DNA from: Macrostomum hystrix | Lineage: Eukaryota; Platyhelminthes; Macrostomidae | Length of the DNA stretch: 64,000 nt | Reading direction: 5' to 3' | NCBI GenBank assembly: GCA_950097015.1 | Contig: CATNEN010000038.1 | Location: forward strand, 28,612,501-28,676,500 | In this document: positions 25,001-35,818 of the stretch, one piece after another | Numbering within the stretch: the first letter of the stretch is position 1 | Layout of the letters: each line of letters begins with the position of its first letter | Program-made: the position numbers and the translations under genes | The notes under the pieces: model-generated | The model's database searches: none | What the model saw: only the letters and a program-made list of their open reading frames with translations | What the model was told of the DNA's origin: nothing

Positions 25001-28000
25001 ATAATCCTAGCTTTGGAATTTGGGATAATCCTAGTTCTGGAATTTGGTATATTCCTAGCTTTGGAATTTGGGATAATCCTAGCTTTGGAATTTGGGATAA
25101 TCCTAGCTTTGGAATTTGGTATAATCCTAGTTTTGGAATTTGGTATATTCCTAGCTTTGGAATTTGGTATAATCCTAGCTTTGGAATTTGGGATAATCCT
25201 AGCTTTGGAATTTGGGATAATCCTAGCTTTGGAATTTGGTATAATCCTAGCTTTGGAATTTGGGATAATCCTAGCTTTGGAATTTGGGATAATCCTAGCT
25301 TTGGAATTTGGGATAATCCTAGTTCTGGAATTTGGGATAATCCTAGTTTTGGAATTTGGTATATTCCTAGCTTTGGAATTTGGGATAATCCTAGCTTTGG
25401 AATTTGGTATAATCCTAGTTTTGGAATTTGGTATATTCCTAGCTTTGGAATTTGGTATAATCCTAGTTTTGGAATTTGGTATATTCCTAGTTTTGGAATT
25501 TGGTATATTCCTAGCTTTGGAATTTGGGATAATCCTAGTTTTAGAATTTGGGATAATCCTAGTTTTTTAAATTTGGGATCATCCCAGTTTTTTAATTTGG
25601 GATAATCCTAGTTTTTTAAATTTGGGATCATCCCAGTTTTTTAATTTGGGATAATCCTAGCTCTGGAATTAGGGATAATCCTAGTTTTGAAATTTGGGAT
25701 AATCCTAGCTTTGGAATTTGGGATAATCCTAGTTCTGGAATTTGGGATAATCCTAGATTTGGAATTAGGAATAATCCTAGTTTTGGAATTCGGGATAATC
25801 CTAGTTCTGGAATTTGTGATAATCCTAGTTCTGGAATTAGGGATAATCCTAGACTTGGAATTAGGAATAATCCTAGTTTTGGAATTTGGGATAATCCTAG
25901 TTCTGGAATTAGGGATAATCCTAGTTTTGGAATTTGGGATAATCCTAGACTTGGAATTAGGGATAATCCTAGTTCTGGAATTAGGGATAATCCTAGTTTT
26001 GGAATTTAGGATAATCCTAGCTTTGGAATTTGGGATAATCCTAGCTTTGGAATTTGGGATAATCCTAGCTTTGGAATTTAGGATAATCCTAGCTTTGGAA
26101 TTTGGGATAATCCTAGTTCTGGAATTAGGGATAATCCTAGTTTTGGAATTTGGGATAATCCTAGTTTTGGAATTAGGGATAATCCTAGTTTTGAAATTTG
26201 GGATAATCCTAGCTTTGGAATTTGGGATAATCCTAGTTCTGGAATTTGGGATAATCCTAGATTTGGAATTAGGAATAATCCTAGTTTTGGAATTCGGGAT
26301 AATCCTAGTTCTGGAATTTGTGATAATCCTAGTTCTGGAATTAGGGATAATCCTAGACTTGGAATTAGGAATAATCCTAGTTTTGGAATTTGGGATAATC
26401 CTAGTTCTGGAATTAGGGATAATCCTAGTTTTGGAATTTGGGATAATCCTAGTTTTGGAATTTGGGATAATCCTAGACTTGGAATTAGGAATAACCCTTG
26501 CATTGGAATTTGGGATAATCCTAGCTTTGGAATTCGGGATAATCCTAGTTTTGGAATTCGGGATAATCCTAGTTTTGGAATTTGGGATAATCCTAGCTTT
26601 GGAATTTAGGATAATCCTAGACTTGGAATTCGGGATAATCCTAGTTTTGGAATTTAGGATAATCCTAGTTTTGGAATTCGGGATAATCCTAGTTTTGGAA
26701 TTTGGGATAATCCTAGAATTGGAATTCGGGATAATCCTAGAATTGGAATTCGGGATAATCCTAGTTTTGGAATTTAGGATAATCCTAGTTTTGGAATTCG
26801 GGATAATCCTAGTTTTTTAATTTGGGATAATCCTAGTTTTGGAATTTGGGATAATCCTAGACTTGGAATTAGGAATAACCCTTGCATTGGAATTTGGGAT
26901 AATCCTAGCTTTGGAATTCGGGATAATCCTAGAATTGGAATTCGGGATAATCCTAGAATTGGAATTAGGAATAATCCTAGTTTTGGAATTTGGGATAATC
27001 CTAGTTCTGGAATTAGGGATAATCCTAGTTTTGGAATTTGGGATAATCCTAGTTCTGGAATTTGGGATAATCCTAGACTTGGAATTAGGAATAATCCTAG
27101 TTTTGGAATTAGGAATAATCCTAGTTTTGGAATTTGGCATAATCCTAGCTTTGGAATTTGGGATAATCCTAGAATTGGAATTCGGGATAATCCTAGTTTT
27201 GGAATTTAGGATAATCCTAGTTTTGGAATTCGGGATAATCCTAGTTTTGGAATTTGGGATAATCCTAGTTTTGGAATTTGGGATAATCCTAGTTTTTTAA
27301 TTTGGGATAATCCTAGTTTTGGAATTTGGGATAATCCTAGTTTTGGAATTTAGGATAATCCTAGTTTTTTAATTTGGGATAATCCTAGTTTTGGAATTTG
27401 GGATAATCCTAGACTTGGAATTAGGAATAACCCTTGCATTGGAATTTGGGATAATCCTAGCTTTGGAATTCGGGATAATCCTAGAATTGGAATTCGGGAT
27501 AATCCTAGAATTGGAATTAGGAATAATCCTAGTTTTGGAATTTGGGATAATCCTAGTTCTGGAATTAGGGATAATCCTAGTTTTGGAATTTGGGATAATC
27601 CTAGTTCTGGAATTTGGGATAATCCTAGTTTTGGAATTTGGCATAATCCTAGCTTTGGAATTTGGGATAATCCTAATTCTGGAATTTGGGATAATCCTAG
27701 ACTTGGAATTAGGAATAATCCTAGTTTTGGAATTTGGGATAATCCTAGCTTTGGAATTTGGCATAATCCTAGTTTTGGAATTTGGTATAATCCTAGACTT
27801 GGAATTAGGAATAATCCTAGTTTTGGAATTTGGGATAATCCTAGTTCTGGAATTTGGGATAATCCTAGTTCTGGAATTTGGGATAATCCTAGATTTGGAA
27901 TTTGGGATAATCCTAGTTTTGGAATTTGGGATAATCCTAGTTCTGGAATTTGGGATAATCCTAGTTTTGGAATTTGGGATAATCCTAGTTCTGGAATTTG

Positions 28001-31000
28001 GGATAATCCTAGTTCTGGAATTTGGTATAATCCTAGTTCTGGAATTTGGGATAATCCTAGATTTGGAATTAGGAATAATCCTAGTTTTGGAATTTGGGAT
28101 AATCCTAGTTCTGGAATTTGGGATAATCCTAGACTTGGAATTAGGAATAATCCTAGTTTTGGAATTTGGGATAATCCTAGTTCTTGATTTAGTGGAAATT
28201 GAACAGTTACGATTGGGGAATAATCAGTTATAGACTTCGCGATAAACCTAAATAAAAAAGTGAGGAATAATCTCACTTAATTAGGGATAAAATCGAAAAG
28301 AGAATAATAAGCAGAAAAACCACTGACCTGAACCTGCCTAGCGCTAGGGAAGATTCTCTTAGCGAAATCGTCCAACCAATCAAGCAGCAGATTGAGCAAT
28401 TCAAACGGCGCCGGCAGTATCAAATGCGTGGCCTCGTGAGCAGCGGGCTTAGCCGAATAGTGCACCCTCGAGGTGACGTACAGATTAGTGAAAGGCCGAA
28501 CCAACCGGAGCTGGACAAGCTCCGGAGACTTTCCGGTTCGTTTGCGCCTGGCTAAATTCAAGTACAGAATGTACTCTTTTCCGCGCAACGGATCAATGCG
28601 CTCGTAGCCGCCGCGAAGGCCTTCAACATCGAATTTGTGCCCGCCGTAGGCGTTTAATAATGGAAAGGCTTCGTGAAACACTTGCTGAATGTCGTTGTAT
28701 TGATACTTCTTCATTGATGTCCGAGGAACGGAGCGGTGAACGTCGTACAGTGTGTCCTGCGCAATTAAATTTGGTGGGCCGGGGTTGAAACGCATTTGAG
28801 TCTACTTGCAGTAGTATGAAGACCATATTTTACTAAAACTGCTAGTGCAGGCAGAAAAAAAACTGTTTTATCTTCAGCTAACAGACCGCATCAAATTCTA
28901 ATTCAATCTTTACAGTTCATGGACAGTACATCTGGTTTAACAGTAGAACTACCAAGGGGGGATACCCTCAGAATCCCCTCAGCTTCTCAGACGGTCGAGA
29001 TATTCTATAATTCTAGCTGAAGGTCAGATTTTCCCATAAGCACTAGTGTATTTCATACACCCTAAAACACGAATTAGCACAGCTCCTCAGTGCGCCATTG
29101 CCAGGCCTTCAAAATCTACCAGCATGTCACCCGAATGTGCCTGCATCATCTCCGTCTTTGGTGGTCACTTACCTTTATCTAGACCAGGGGTCGGCAAACT
29201 TATTAGCTAGCGGGCCAAAGAGAGAAACTAAAAGACAGCAGAAGGCCGCATTGACTGCATAGAAATATGAGATAATGGAAAGATAAGACAGAGAGAGATG
29301 ACAGGGGATATAGGACAAAGGGGAGATGAGACAAGCGAGAGATAAGACACGGGAGAGATGAGACACTGGAGAGATGAGACACTGGAGAGATGAGGCACGG
29401 GAGAGATGAGGCACGGGAGAGATGAGACAGTGGAGAGATGAGACACTGGAGAGATGAGACAGTGGAGAGATGAGACAGTGGAGAGATGAGACACGGGAGA
29501 GATGAGACACTGGAGAGATGAGGCACGGGAGAGATGAGGCACGGGAGAGATGAGACAGTGGAGAGATGAGACACTGGAGAGATGAGACAGTGGAGAGATG
29601 ACAGGGGATATAGGACAAAGGGGAGATGAGACAAGCGAGAGATAAGACACGGGAGAGATGAGACACTGGAGAGATGAGACACTGGAGAGATGAGGCACGG
29701 GAGAGATGAGGCACGGGAGAGATGAGACAGTGGAGAGATGAGACACTGGAGAGATGAGACAGTGGAGAGATGAGACAGTGGAGAGATGAGACACGGGAGA
29801 GATGAGACACTGGAGAGATGAGGCACGGGAGAGATGAGGCACGGGAGAGATGAGACAGTGGAGAGATGAGACACTGGAGAGATGAGACAGTGGAGAGATG
29901 AGACAGTGGAGAGATGAGACAGTGGAGAGATGAGACAGTGGAGAGATGAGACACTGGAGAGATGAGACAGTGGAGAGATGAGACAGGGGAGAGATGAGAC
30001 AGTGGAGAGATGAGACAGTGGAGAGATGAGTCACGGGAGAGATGAGACACGGGAGAGATGAGACACAGAAGAGATGAGACGCGGGAGAGATGAGACACAG
30101 GGAGAGAGATGAGACACGGGAGAGACGAGACAAGCGAGAGATAAGACACGGGAGAGATGAGACAGTGGAGAGATGAGACAGTGGAGAGATGAGACACGGG
30201 AGAGATGAGACAGTGGAGAGATGAGACACGGGAGAGATGAGACAGTGGAGAGATGAGACAGTGGAGAGATAAGGCACGGGAGAGATGAGGCACGGGAGAG
30301 ATGAGACAGTGGAGAGATGAGACACTGGAGAGATGAGACAGTGGAGAGATGAGACAGTGGAGAGATGAGACAGTGGAGAGATGAGACAGTGGAGAGATGA
30401 GACACTGGAGAGATGAGACAGTGGAGAGATGAGACAGGGGAGAGATGAGACAGTGGAGAGATGAGACAGTGGAGAGATGAGACAGTGGAGAGATAAGACA
30501 CGGGAGAGATGAGACAGTGGAGAGATGAGACACGGGAGAGATGAGACACGGGAGAGATGAGACAGGGGAGAGATAAGACAGGGAAGAGATCAAACAGGCT
30601 ACACCGGGTGGAACTAAGCCACAATGAACACCCTGACGCGAATTTCTTTAAGTTCACTGATCAAGCTCAAATATTAGGCGCAGCTCAACCACAAAATGGC
30701 TTGGCAGTCATTCTGTTAAGTGCGGTTTCTACGAGCTATATTAAAATTCTATTTTATAAAAGATCAGACGGCACACAAACCTCAGTAAAGTAGCGATACT
30801 CGATGGTCTCATTCTCATGCCTTGGCTTATAAGGCATTTTAAGTTGCTCGTGAATGTCGCCGCAAATTCTCTTTCTCATGTGGTCAATAGATTCAGCTTC
30901 GCTCAACGAATTGACGGCGTTCAAACGTTCGCCAGCCAATGATTTCGAATAGCTGTAATTGGACGATTCAATCAGAACCCTGAGGGTGTAGCCAATGCCG

Positions 31001-31053
31001 CAGGCCACTACAAACTTTAGCAGTTCAGTTATTTTTAGCCTAACTATGCGCAT
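19025..31053 (-). CDS. Chondroitin-synthase-like protein, probably catalytically degenerate (three exons, 514 aa)
   Basis: Minus-strand exons are 31053-30781, 28801-28328 and 19822-19025, all joined in phase 0. Exon 1 starts MRIVRLKI followed by a hydrophobic segment (LLKFVVACGIGYTLRVLI), a type II Golgi membrane anchor. Exon 2 (MRFNP start, GGYERIDPLRGKEYILYL, VRPFTNLYV) matches the linker region between the two glycosyltransferase domains of CHSY/CHPF. Exon 3 matches the C-terminal CHGN (Pfam) domain: FTPDFFDRCR, then TGYWDHD, YCLRKQTFEKVDGF and the late Cys. Family members polymerise chondroitin in the Golgi. Here the DxD site (FCDVD in CHSY1) reads FADLYY and the GGED-type acidic motif is missing, replaced by a Gln/Ser-rich insert. 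The N-terminal GT31 domain is also absent. This points to a CHPF-like accessory role or loss of activity. Intron 1 holds a 16-bp array and intron 2 the 8.3 kb 24-bp array. Confidence 0.75.
19880..28188. repeat. Giant 24-bp minisatellite, about 345 copies, intron 2 of the chondroitin-synthase-like gene
   Basis: The unit is 24 bp with the core GGGATAATCCTAGTTTTGGA. It fills almost all of an 8.5 kb intron, from about 55 bp upstream of the exon 3 acceptor to about 140 bp downstream of the exon 2 donor. Zones differ: the left part is rich in GTTTTGG units, the middle (22540-25560) in GCTTTGG and GGTATATTCC units, and the right part (25690-28190) in ATTAGGAATAATCC and AGACTTGG units. Blocks are duplicated, e.g. 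the segment with TTTTTTAATTTGGGATCATC at about 22230, 22500, 25570 and 25620, and the CCCTTGCATTGG block at 26496, 26880 and 27430. As 24 is a multiple of 3, both strands carry long frames (LEFGIILV and LSQIPELG repeats). These are not genes. Confidence 0.97.
28829..29186. other. Unique part of intron 1
   Basis: Intronic sequence of the chondroitin-synthase-like gene between exon 2 and the 16-bp array. No coding signal or tandem repeat is seen. It ends at a hAT-like terminus at 29187. Confidence 0.4.
29187..29218. mobile_element. Possible hAT-type transposon terminus
   Basis: CAGGGGTCGGCAAACTTATT followed by AGCGGGCC closely resembles the terminal sequence common in hAT elements and MITEs of animals. 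No matching opposite end was found, because the 16-bp minisatellite starts right after it. This is a solitary end at best. Confidence 0.4.
29232..30592. repeat. Minisatellite, 16-bp unit (GAGATGAGACAGTGGA), about 85 copies
   Basis: Purine-rich on the plus strand, with CAGTGGA, CACTGGA, CACGGGA and GGCACGGGA variants. A block starting GATGACAGGGGATATAGGAC at 29298 is repeated at 29598, exactly 300 bp later, with the same order of variants over most of that length, so a 300-bp segment was duplicated recently. It lies in intron 1 of the chondroitin-synthase-like gene. The Ser/Leu/Cys-rich frames on the minus strand are repeat artefacts. Confidence 0.95.
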
Positions 31054-31184
31054 TTTGTAAGCTGCAAATAGGTGAGAGGATATGAGATTAGAAAAATACT
31101 TTTATAACTCAGTGAAACATTGAACAGACAATTGACTTACTGAGATCACAAAAGCACTCAGCTCCAAAACTCATGAGATTTCAA

Positions 31185-31630
31185 ATTACTAAATCCTAAC
31201 TCGATGAGACCCCAAGTCACTGAGATCCCAACTCATTGAGATCCCAACTCATTGAGATCCCAACTCACTAGGATCCCAACTCACTAGGATCCCAACTCAC
31301 TGATATCCCAACTCACTGAGATCACAACTCACTGATATCCCAACTCACTGATATCCCAACTCACTGATATCCCAACTCACTGATATCCCAACTCACTGAG
31401 ATCCTAACTCATTGATATCTCAACTCACTGATATCCCAAGTCATTGAGATCCTAACTCACTGAGATCCCAACTCACTAGGATCCCAACTCATTGAGATCC
31501 CAACTCACTAGGATCCCAACTCACTAGGATCCCAACTCACTGAGATCCCAACTCACTAGGATCCCAACTCACTAGGATCCCAACTCACTGAGATCCCAAC
31601 TCATTGAGATTCCAACTTTCTCAGATCCCA
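31185..31630. repeat. Minisatellite, 16-bp unit (AACTCACTGAGATCCC), left part
   Basis: About 28 copies with GAGATCCC, GATATCCC and AGGATCCC variants. It lies upstream of exon 1 of the chondroitin-synthase-like gene, in its probable promoter or 5' UTR region. A SINE is inserted at 31631 and the array resumes at 32005. Confidence 0.93.
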
Positions 31631-32004
31631 GGGGGGTCGGTGGCAGAGCGGTTATCGCGTTTGCCTCTCGCACCAAGGTCCCTAAGTTCGATTCCACGGC
31701 GAGGCCACATTTATTTGGGGCGCAGCCGCGGAGAGAAGGCTTGGGGGCTTGTCGTGCAATTTACACCCTTGTGGGCCAACCTCCAAGGCACAGTGAAATG
31801 TACACGGCCTGACGATGAGAAAGTCAGGGGCAGAGGTACACACCTGTGTGAGCGTGTGCCTGCGTACAGTATCCGTGTGCGTGTGTGCTCAGGAGTCAGC
31901 GAAATGGGCAGAATTGCCTCCTCGCTGGCTGCGGGTCTGGTGTCACTAAATGATGTGCCACTGCCCGCAGCCCTCCTGCAATTATTATTATTATAATATT
32001 ATTA
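31631..32004 (+). mobile_element. Full-length tRNA-derived SINE, family A (reference copy), inserted in a minisatellite
   Basis: 374 bp. The Leu/Ser tRNA-like head has A-box GGTGGCAGAGCGGTTA and B-box AGTTCGATTCC. The body has GGGGCGCAGCCGCGGAGAGA, CCTGACGATGAGAAAGTCAG and ACACACCTGTGTGAGCGTGT. The end has GAAATGGGCAGAATTGCCTC, GGCTGCGGGTCTGGTGTCAC and CCCGCAGCCCTCCTGCAATT, then an ATT-repeat tail. An 11-bp direct repeat CTCAGATCCCA flanks it (31620-31630 and 32005-32015), although the host array is itself repetitive. RNA polymerase III would transcribe it from the internal boxes. Confidence 0.88.
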
Positions 32005-32095
32005 CTCAGATCCCAACTCACTGATATACCAGCTCACAAATATACCAACTCATTGAGATCCCAACTCACAGAGATCCCGAACTGAATAAAATCCC
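32005..32095. repeat. Minisatellite, 16-bp unit, right part (continuation past the SINE)
   Basis: CTCAGATCCCAACTCACTG followed by ATACCAGCTCAC-type diverged units and GAGATCCC units; the same family as 31185-31630. The edge units are more degenerate than those on the left. Confidence 0.85.
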
Positions 32096-32190
32096 AAAAC
32101 TAACATAAATTGATTCACACAAAGCTTTAGCTTTAGCATGAAAAAAATGCAAAAGACAAAACAATATAAAAACAAAAAAATCGAAAGAAA

Positions 32191-32196
32191 TTTATT
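32191..32196 (-). terminator. Polyadenylation signal AATAAA for the zinc-ribbon gene
   Basis: TTTATT on the plus strand, in an AT-rich tract about 250 nt downstream of the TAG stop at 32443 on the minus strand. Confidence 0.45.
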
Positions 32197-32442
32197 TACA
32201 AAAACGGTACTTTAAAAATACAAGATTTATAAAAGAGGTACTGCATTTTTAGGTAAAAAAAATAAACAATTGTAGCAAAAATATGCTCACAGAAACGAAC
32301 CAATTAATGATATTGAAAATGCAAGCGGTATATACACAGGATAAAAGACTGGGAATATTTAAAAGTTACGGCACATGCTAAATATTAAGTTGACACAATA
32401 TTGAACATTATATAAAACAGGCAACATTATATTGCATTGTTA

Positions 32443-34213
32443 CTAAGCAATCAGGTCACAAACACTGACGGTATCAACCAGTTCAACGCCAGACGATAAT
32501 ACAGCATCTAGGGCCTGCTGATCAGCGGACAGACAGTCGGCATCCAGGCCGCATCGCTGGCACTGGCGCGGATTGCCAGACTCCATGTAGAGCGATAAGC
32601 ATGTCGGGCACATCGGCCTACCATTGCAAAGGCGAGACGCGCAGAGAGATTTTACCAGAATTAGGCGGACATTGTCTGGTAGGCGCTCCCGCAGGCGGCA
32701 TGCTGAGTGACGCAGACTGGAAGTCAACGGACCGCCGCCAATGTAGATTGTGTCTAATTGACGCTCGCGAACTAGGCGCCAAAGGTGCTGCATGACAACA
32801 ACCTGGCAACGGTTATAAAAATGAAATTTTCACTGAATAAAATATCTGAAAATATCAACTGAGAGGGCCCATATCCCATGCAATGATAAACCTAAAGAAG
32901 AAATCTCTCAAAATGATGAAGCGAAGGAAGAAATCTCAGATATTGATAAACTAAAAGAAGAAGAAATCTCTCAAAAGGATGAAGCGAAGGAAGAAATCTC
33001 AGATATTGATAAACTGAAAGAAGAAATTTCTTAAAAGGATGAAGCGAAGGAAGAAATCTCAGATATTGATAAACTGAAAGAAGAAATCTCTCAGAAGGAT
33101 GAAGCGAAGGAAGAAATCTCAGATATTGATAAACTGATAGAAGAAATCTCTCAAAATGATGAAGCGAAGGAAGAAATCTCAGATATTGATAAACTAAAAG
33201 AAGAAGAAATCTCTCAAAAGGATGAAGCGAAGGAAGAAATCTCAGATATTGATAAAATAAAGGAAGAAATCTCTCAAAAGGATGAAGCGAAGGAAGAAAT
33301 CTCAGATATTGATAAACCTGAAAGAAGAAGAAATCTCTCAAAATGATGAAGCGAAGGAAGAAATCTCAGATATTGATAAACTGAAAGAAGAAATCTCTCA
33401 AAATGATGAAGCGAAGGAAGAAATCTCAGATATTGATAAACTAAAAGAAGAAGAAATCTCTCAAAAGGATGAAGCGAAGGAAGAAATCTCAGATATTGAT
33501 AAACTGAAAGAAGAAATCTCTCAAAAGGATGAAGCGAAGGAAGAAATCTCAGATATTGATAAACTAAAAGAAGAAATCTCTCAAAAGGATGAAGCGAAGG
33601 AAGAAATCTCAGATATTGATAAACTAAAAGAAGAAGAAATTTCTCAAAAGGATGAAGCGAAGGAAGAAATCTCAGATATTGATAAACTAAAAGAAGAAGA
33701 AATCTCTCAAAAGGATGAAGCTAAGGAAGAAATCTCAGATATTGATAAACTAAAAGAAGAAGAAATCTCTCAAAAGGATGAAGCGAAGGAAGAAATCTCA
33801 GATATTGATAAACTAAAAGAAGAAGAAATCTCACGAAATGATCAAGCGAAAGAACAAAATCTCACGTAATTATAAACCTGCCGGAATAAAACATAGAAAA
33901 TGATATAATAAAGGCAAATATTTCAGGAATTGGCAATCAGAAAGAAGAAACCTACTGAAGTGCACAGATTGGTGCCAGATTTGGGCAGGGCAACGAGCTG
34001 CCGAGAATCGGCCAGTCTAGCCAGACCCGGATACAGATCCAGGGGTCGGCTTGGCCCGTTGCCATGGTGACGCAAGTCAAACAGCGTATAGACCAGCAGT
34101 ACACGATCGGATGGTAATCCGGGATTTTCAATCAGGTGTGCAGCTCTCTCATAGGCAGCCAAGATTGGGGCGGCATCAGCACCTGACCAGTTGGCTAAAA
34201 AAGCCAATTGACA
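32443..34213 (-). CDS. Unrecognised protein with C-terminal CxxC-CxxC motif (last two exons)
   Basis: Minus-strand exons are about 34213-33956 (after the acceptor CTTTTTTAG) and 32802-32443 (stop TAG), joined in phase 0. The first shows an alpha/beta pattern (APILAAYERAAHLIENPG, then DRVLLVYTLFDLRHHGNG) and the second continues with TIYIGGGPLTSSLRH and NVRLILVKSLCASRLC. This alternation of hydrophobic strands and helices would suit a vWA-like or Rossmann-like fold, but that is inference. Near the C-terminus, CNGRPMCPTC followed by CQRCGLDADC forms a likely zinc ribbon. I considered and rejected TFIIH p34 and the CTU1/CTU2 thiolation proteins, whose motifs differ. Upstream exons were not found in the AT-rich DNA to the right. 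The intron holds the 60/63-bp minisatellite. Codon use and splice sites indicate a real gene. Confidence 0.6.
32885..33870. repeat. Minisatellite, 60- and 63-bp units, about 16 copies, encoding a charged heptad-like repeat on the plus strand
   Basis: Units contain GATGAAGCGAAGGAAGAAAT, CTCAGATATTGATAAACTGA and AGAAGAAATCTCTCAAAAGG; the 3-bp difference is an extra GAA. It fills the intron of the zinc-ribbon gene (minus). On the plus strand several segments are open and read as DEAKEEISDIDKLKEE repeats that would form a charged coiled coil. The longest such frame runs 33282-33869. Frame breaks near 33030 and 33316, and no recognised start or neighbouring exon, argue against a gene. Confidence 0.92.
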
Positions 34214-34259
34214 ATCGACTAGCAAAAGAAGTTTTGTCTGAAGATTTAGTGTGATATAT

Positions 34260-35332
34260 GGTGTGTAACAGAAACTGTTATTTGTAAAATATTATGGTGG
34301 GCACAGTAAAAAAATATTTGATATATAGAAATTGAGGGGTACATAAGGGGGCCAATGTACAAGTAGATTGTTTCTATAACTAGTAGATCTGCGAATATCT
34401 GCAAACAAATCATCTGATAAACTTTAAATAGCTAGTTGACCTTTTAAGTTTATCAGACTGTTGATATTTGTCAACAACTCCTGCTTGATCACCCAGTGGA
34501 ACTTAAGAAGTTGAGACTGATTAAAGTAAATTTATGCTTTATTCTTGGGTCATTGGCAATTTAGCTTGGTCAACACAAGAGGAACATTGGGTCCATGATC
34601 AGACTACTACACTACTTATTTTAATAATTTAGTGCCACATATCTGGGTACCTGCATTCTAACATATGGTTGGTTTGCCTAAGCTAGATTGGCAAATCATG
34701 TTGGGGTAAACCACCAATTAGCATTTTATGGATCCAAACAATGCCTCTATATCAACACTATTGAGGATGAATTTAAAATGCATATTTAGCAACATGCACA
34801 ATATATCTGATGATAAAATAATTATATCAATAATAACTATTGAAAATTAAATAATTATAAACAAAATACATTTGTGGCCTGAAATGTGGCATATAGATAC
34901 TGAAGCTAGATTTCAGGCCCTAGGTTTATGACTAAATTTGCTTGGCACTCATTTCAACTAGCCTTACATAAAAGTAAAAAAAAATATATATTATATTCAA
35001 TAATTTTCTAGATTAAGTTTTAATAGATTCAAAATTCCCAAAAGCACAATTACTACACAGCTTAGCAAGATAAAAGCATGTTTACATTGGCAATGTAAAG
35101 TTAGAAGTTTAGGCCTATAGCAAAACAATTTTGTTTTCTTAATTTTTGTGCTCGACTTGCTTAGGCCTACCTCATACCATATTTCAAGGTTTCTAGTAGG
35201 CCCCCTAGTAGTAGATTTTAGGCTTAGACAAAAAGCATTTTTTGTCTATATTGAGCTAGGGGCCTATATGTTTAAGTGAATATTAAATTAAATATTAAAT
35301 ATTAGAAGTGGATATTGGTTAATATTCAAGTG
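34260..35332. other. AT-rich sequence, no gene recognised
   Basis: No tandem repeat, conserved frame or SINE seen. It may contain upstream intron of the zinc-ribbon gene. Confidence 0.4.
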
Positions 35333-35818
35333 AATACTATAGGTACCTAGACACTTTGTCATCTTACAACTTTGTCATCCAGATGACGATCTGTCCAATA
35401 TCTCAGAGGGTGGATGACGAAGAGACTTAGACATGTGGACACTTTGTCATCTATAAAACAAAAGTTTTCAAAGTTAGAACAGAACCACCCCTCCCTATCT
35501 CCTCACATCATGTTGGCACCTATCTTTCAACTCTTATAATGCAATCAGTTTTGACACCTCTTTTTGACAATTTAGAGTGTGAAGTGTGTTCACACCTCTG
35601 CCCCACCACCCCACCCTCACTTTATTGATGACAAACTTGATTGCTTGTCATTAGGGGCCTAGTAGATGCCAAACTGACCAAACTTTAAAGCATGCCACTT
35701 GGCTAGATGATGAAGTGTCCTACCTTCCAACTCCAAGTGGATGACAAAGTTGTAAGATGATGAAGTTGTAAGATGACAAAGTTGTAAGATGACAAAGTGT
35801 CTAGGATCCAATACTATA
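35333..35818. mobile_element. MITE with 32-bp inverted termini and perfect 9-bp target duplication (Mutator-like size)
   Basis: The element occupies 35342-35809 (468 bp). Its ends are inverted repeats of 32 bp that match at 30 positions; the left end starts GGTACCTAGACACTTTGTCA and the right end, reverse-complemented, starts GGATCCTAGACACTTTGTCA. A perfect 9-bp direct repeat AATACTATA flanks it (35333-35341 and 35810-35818). A 9-bp duplication is typical of Mutator-like (MULE) transposition (family knowledge). Subterminal copies of GTTGTAAGATGACAAAG repeat near the right end. No transposase is present, so it is non-autonomous. Confidence 0.85.

Noticed and set aside
19880-28233. Long open frames of LEFGIILV and LSQIPELG repeats (up to 760 residues) as genes
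   Set aside because: They follow from a 24-bp unit without stop codons, occur on both strands, and lie wholly inside an intron of a recognisable minus-strand gene.
29175-30657. Ser/Leu/Cys-rich frames of 200-470 residues on the minus strand
   Set aside because: Products of a 16-bp array that is open in all three frames (16 x 3 = 48), with no conserved motif.
32443-34213. Assignment of the zinc-ribbon gene to TFIIH p34 or CTU1/CTU2
   Set aside because: The Cys pattern and surrounding residues do not match those families; left unnamed.
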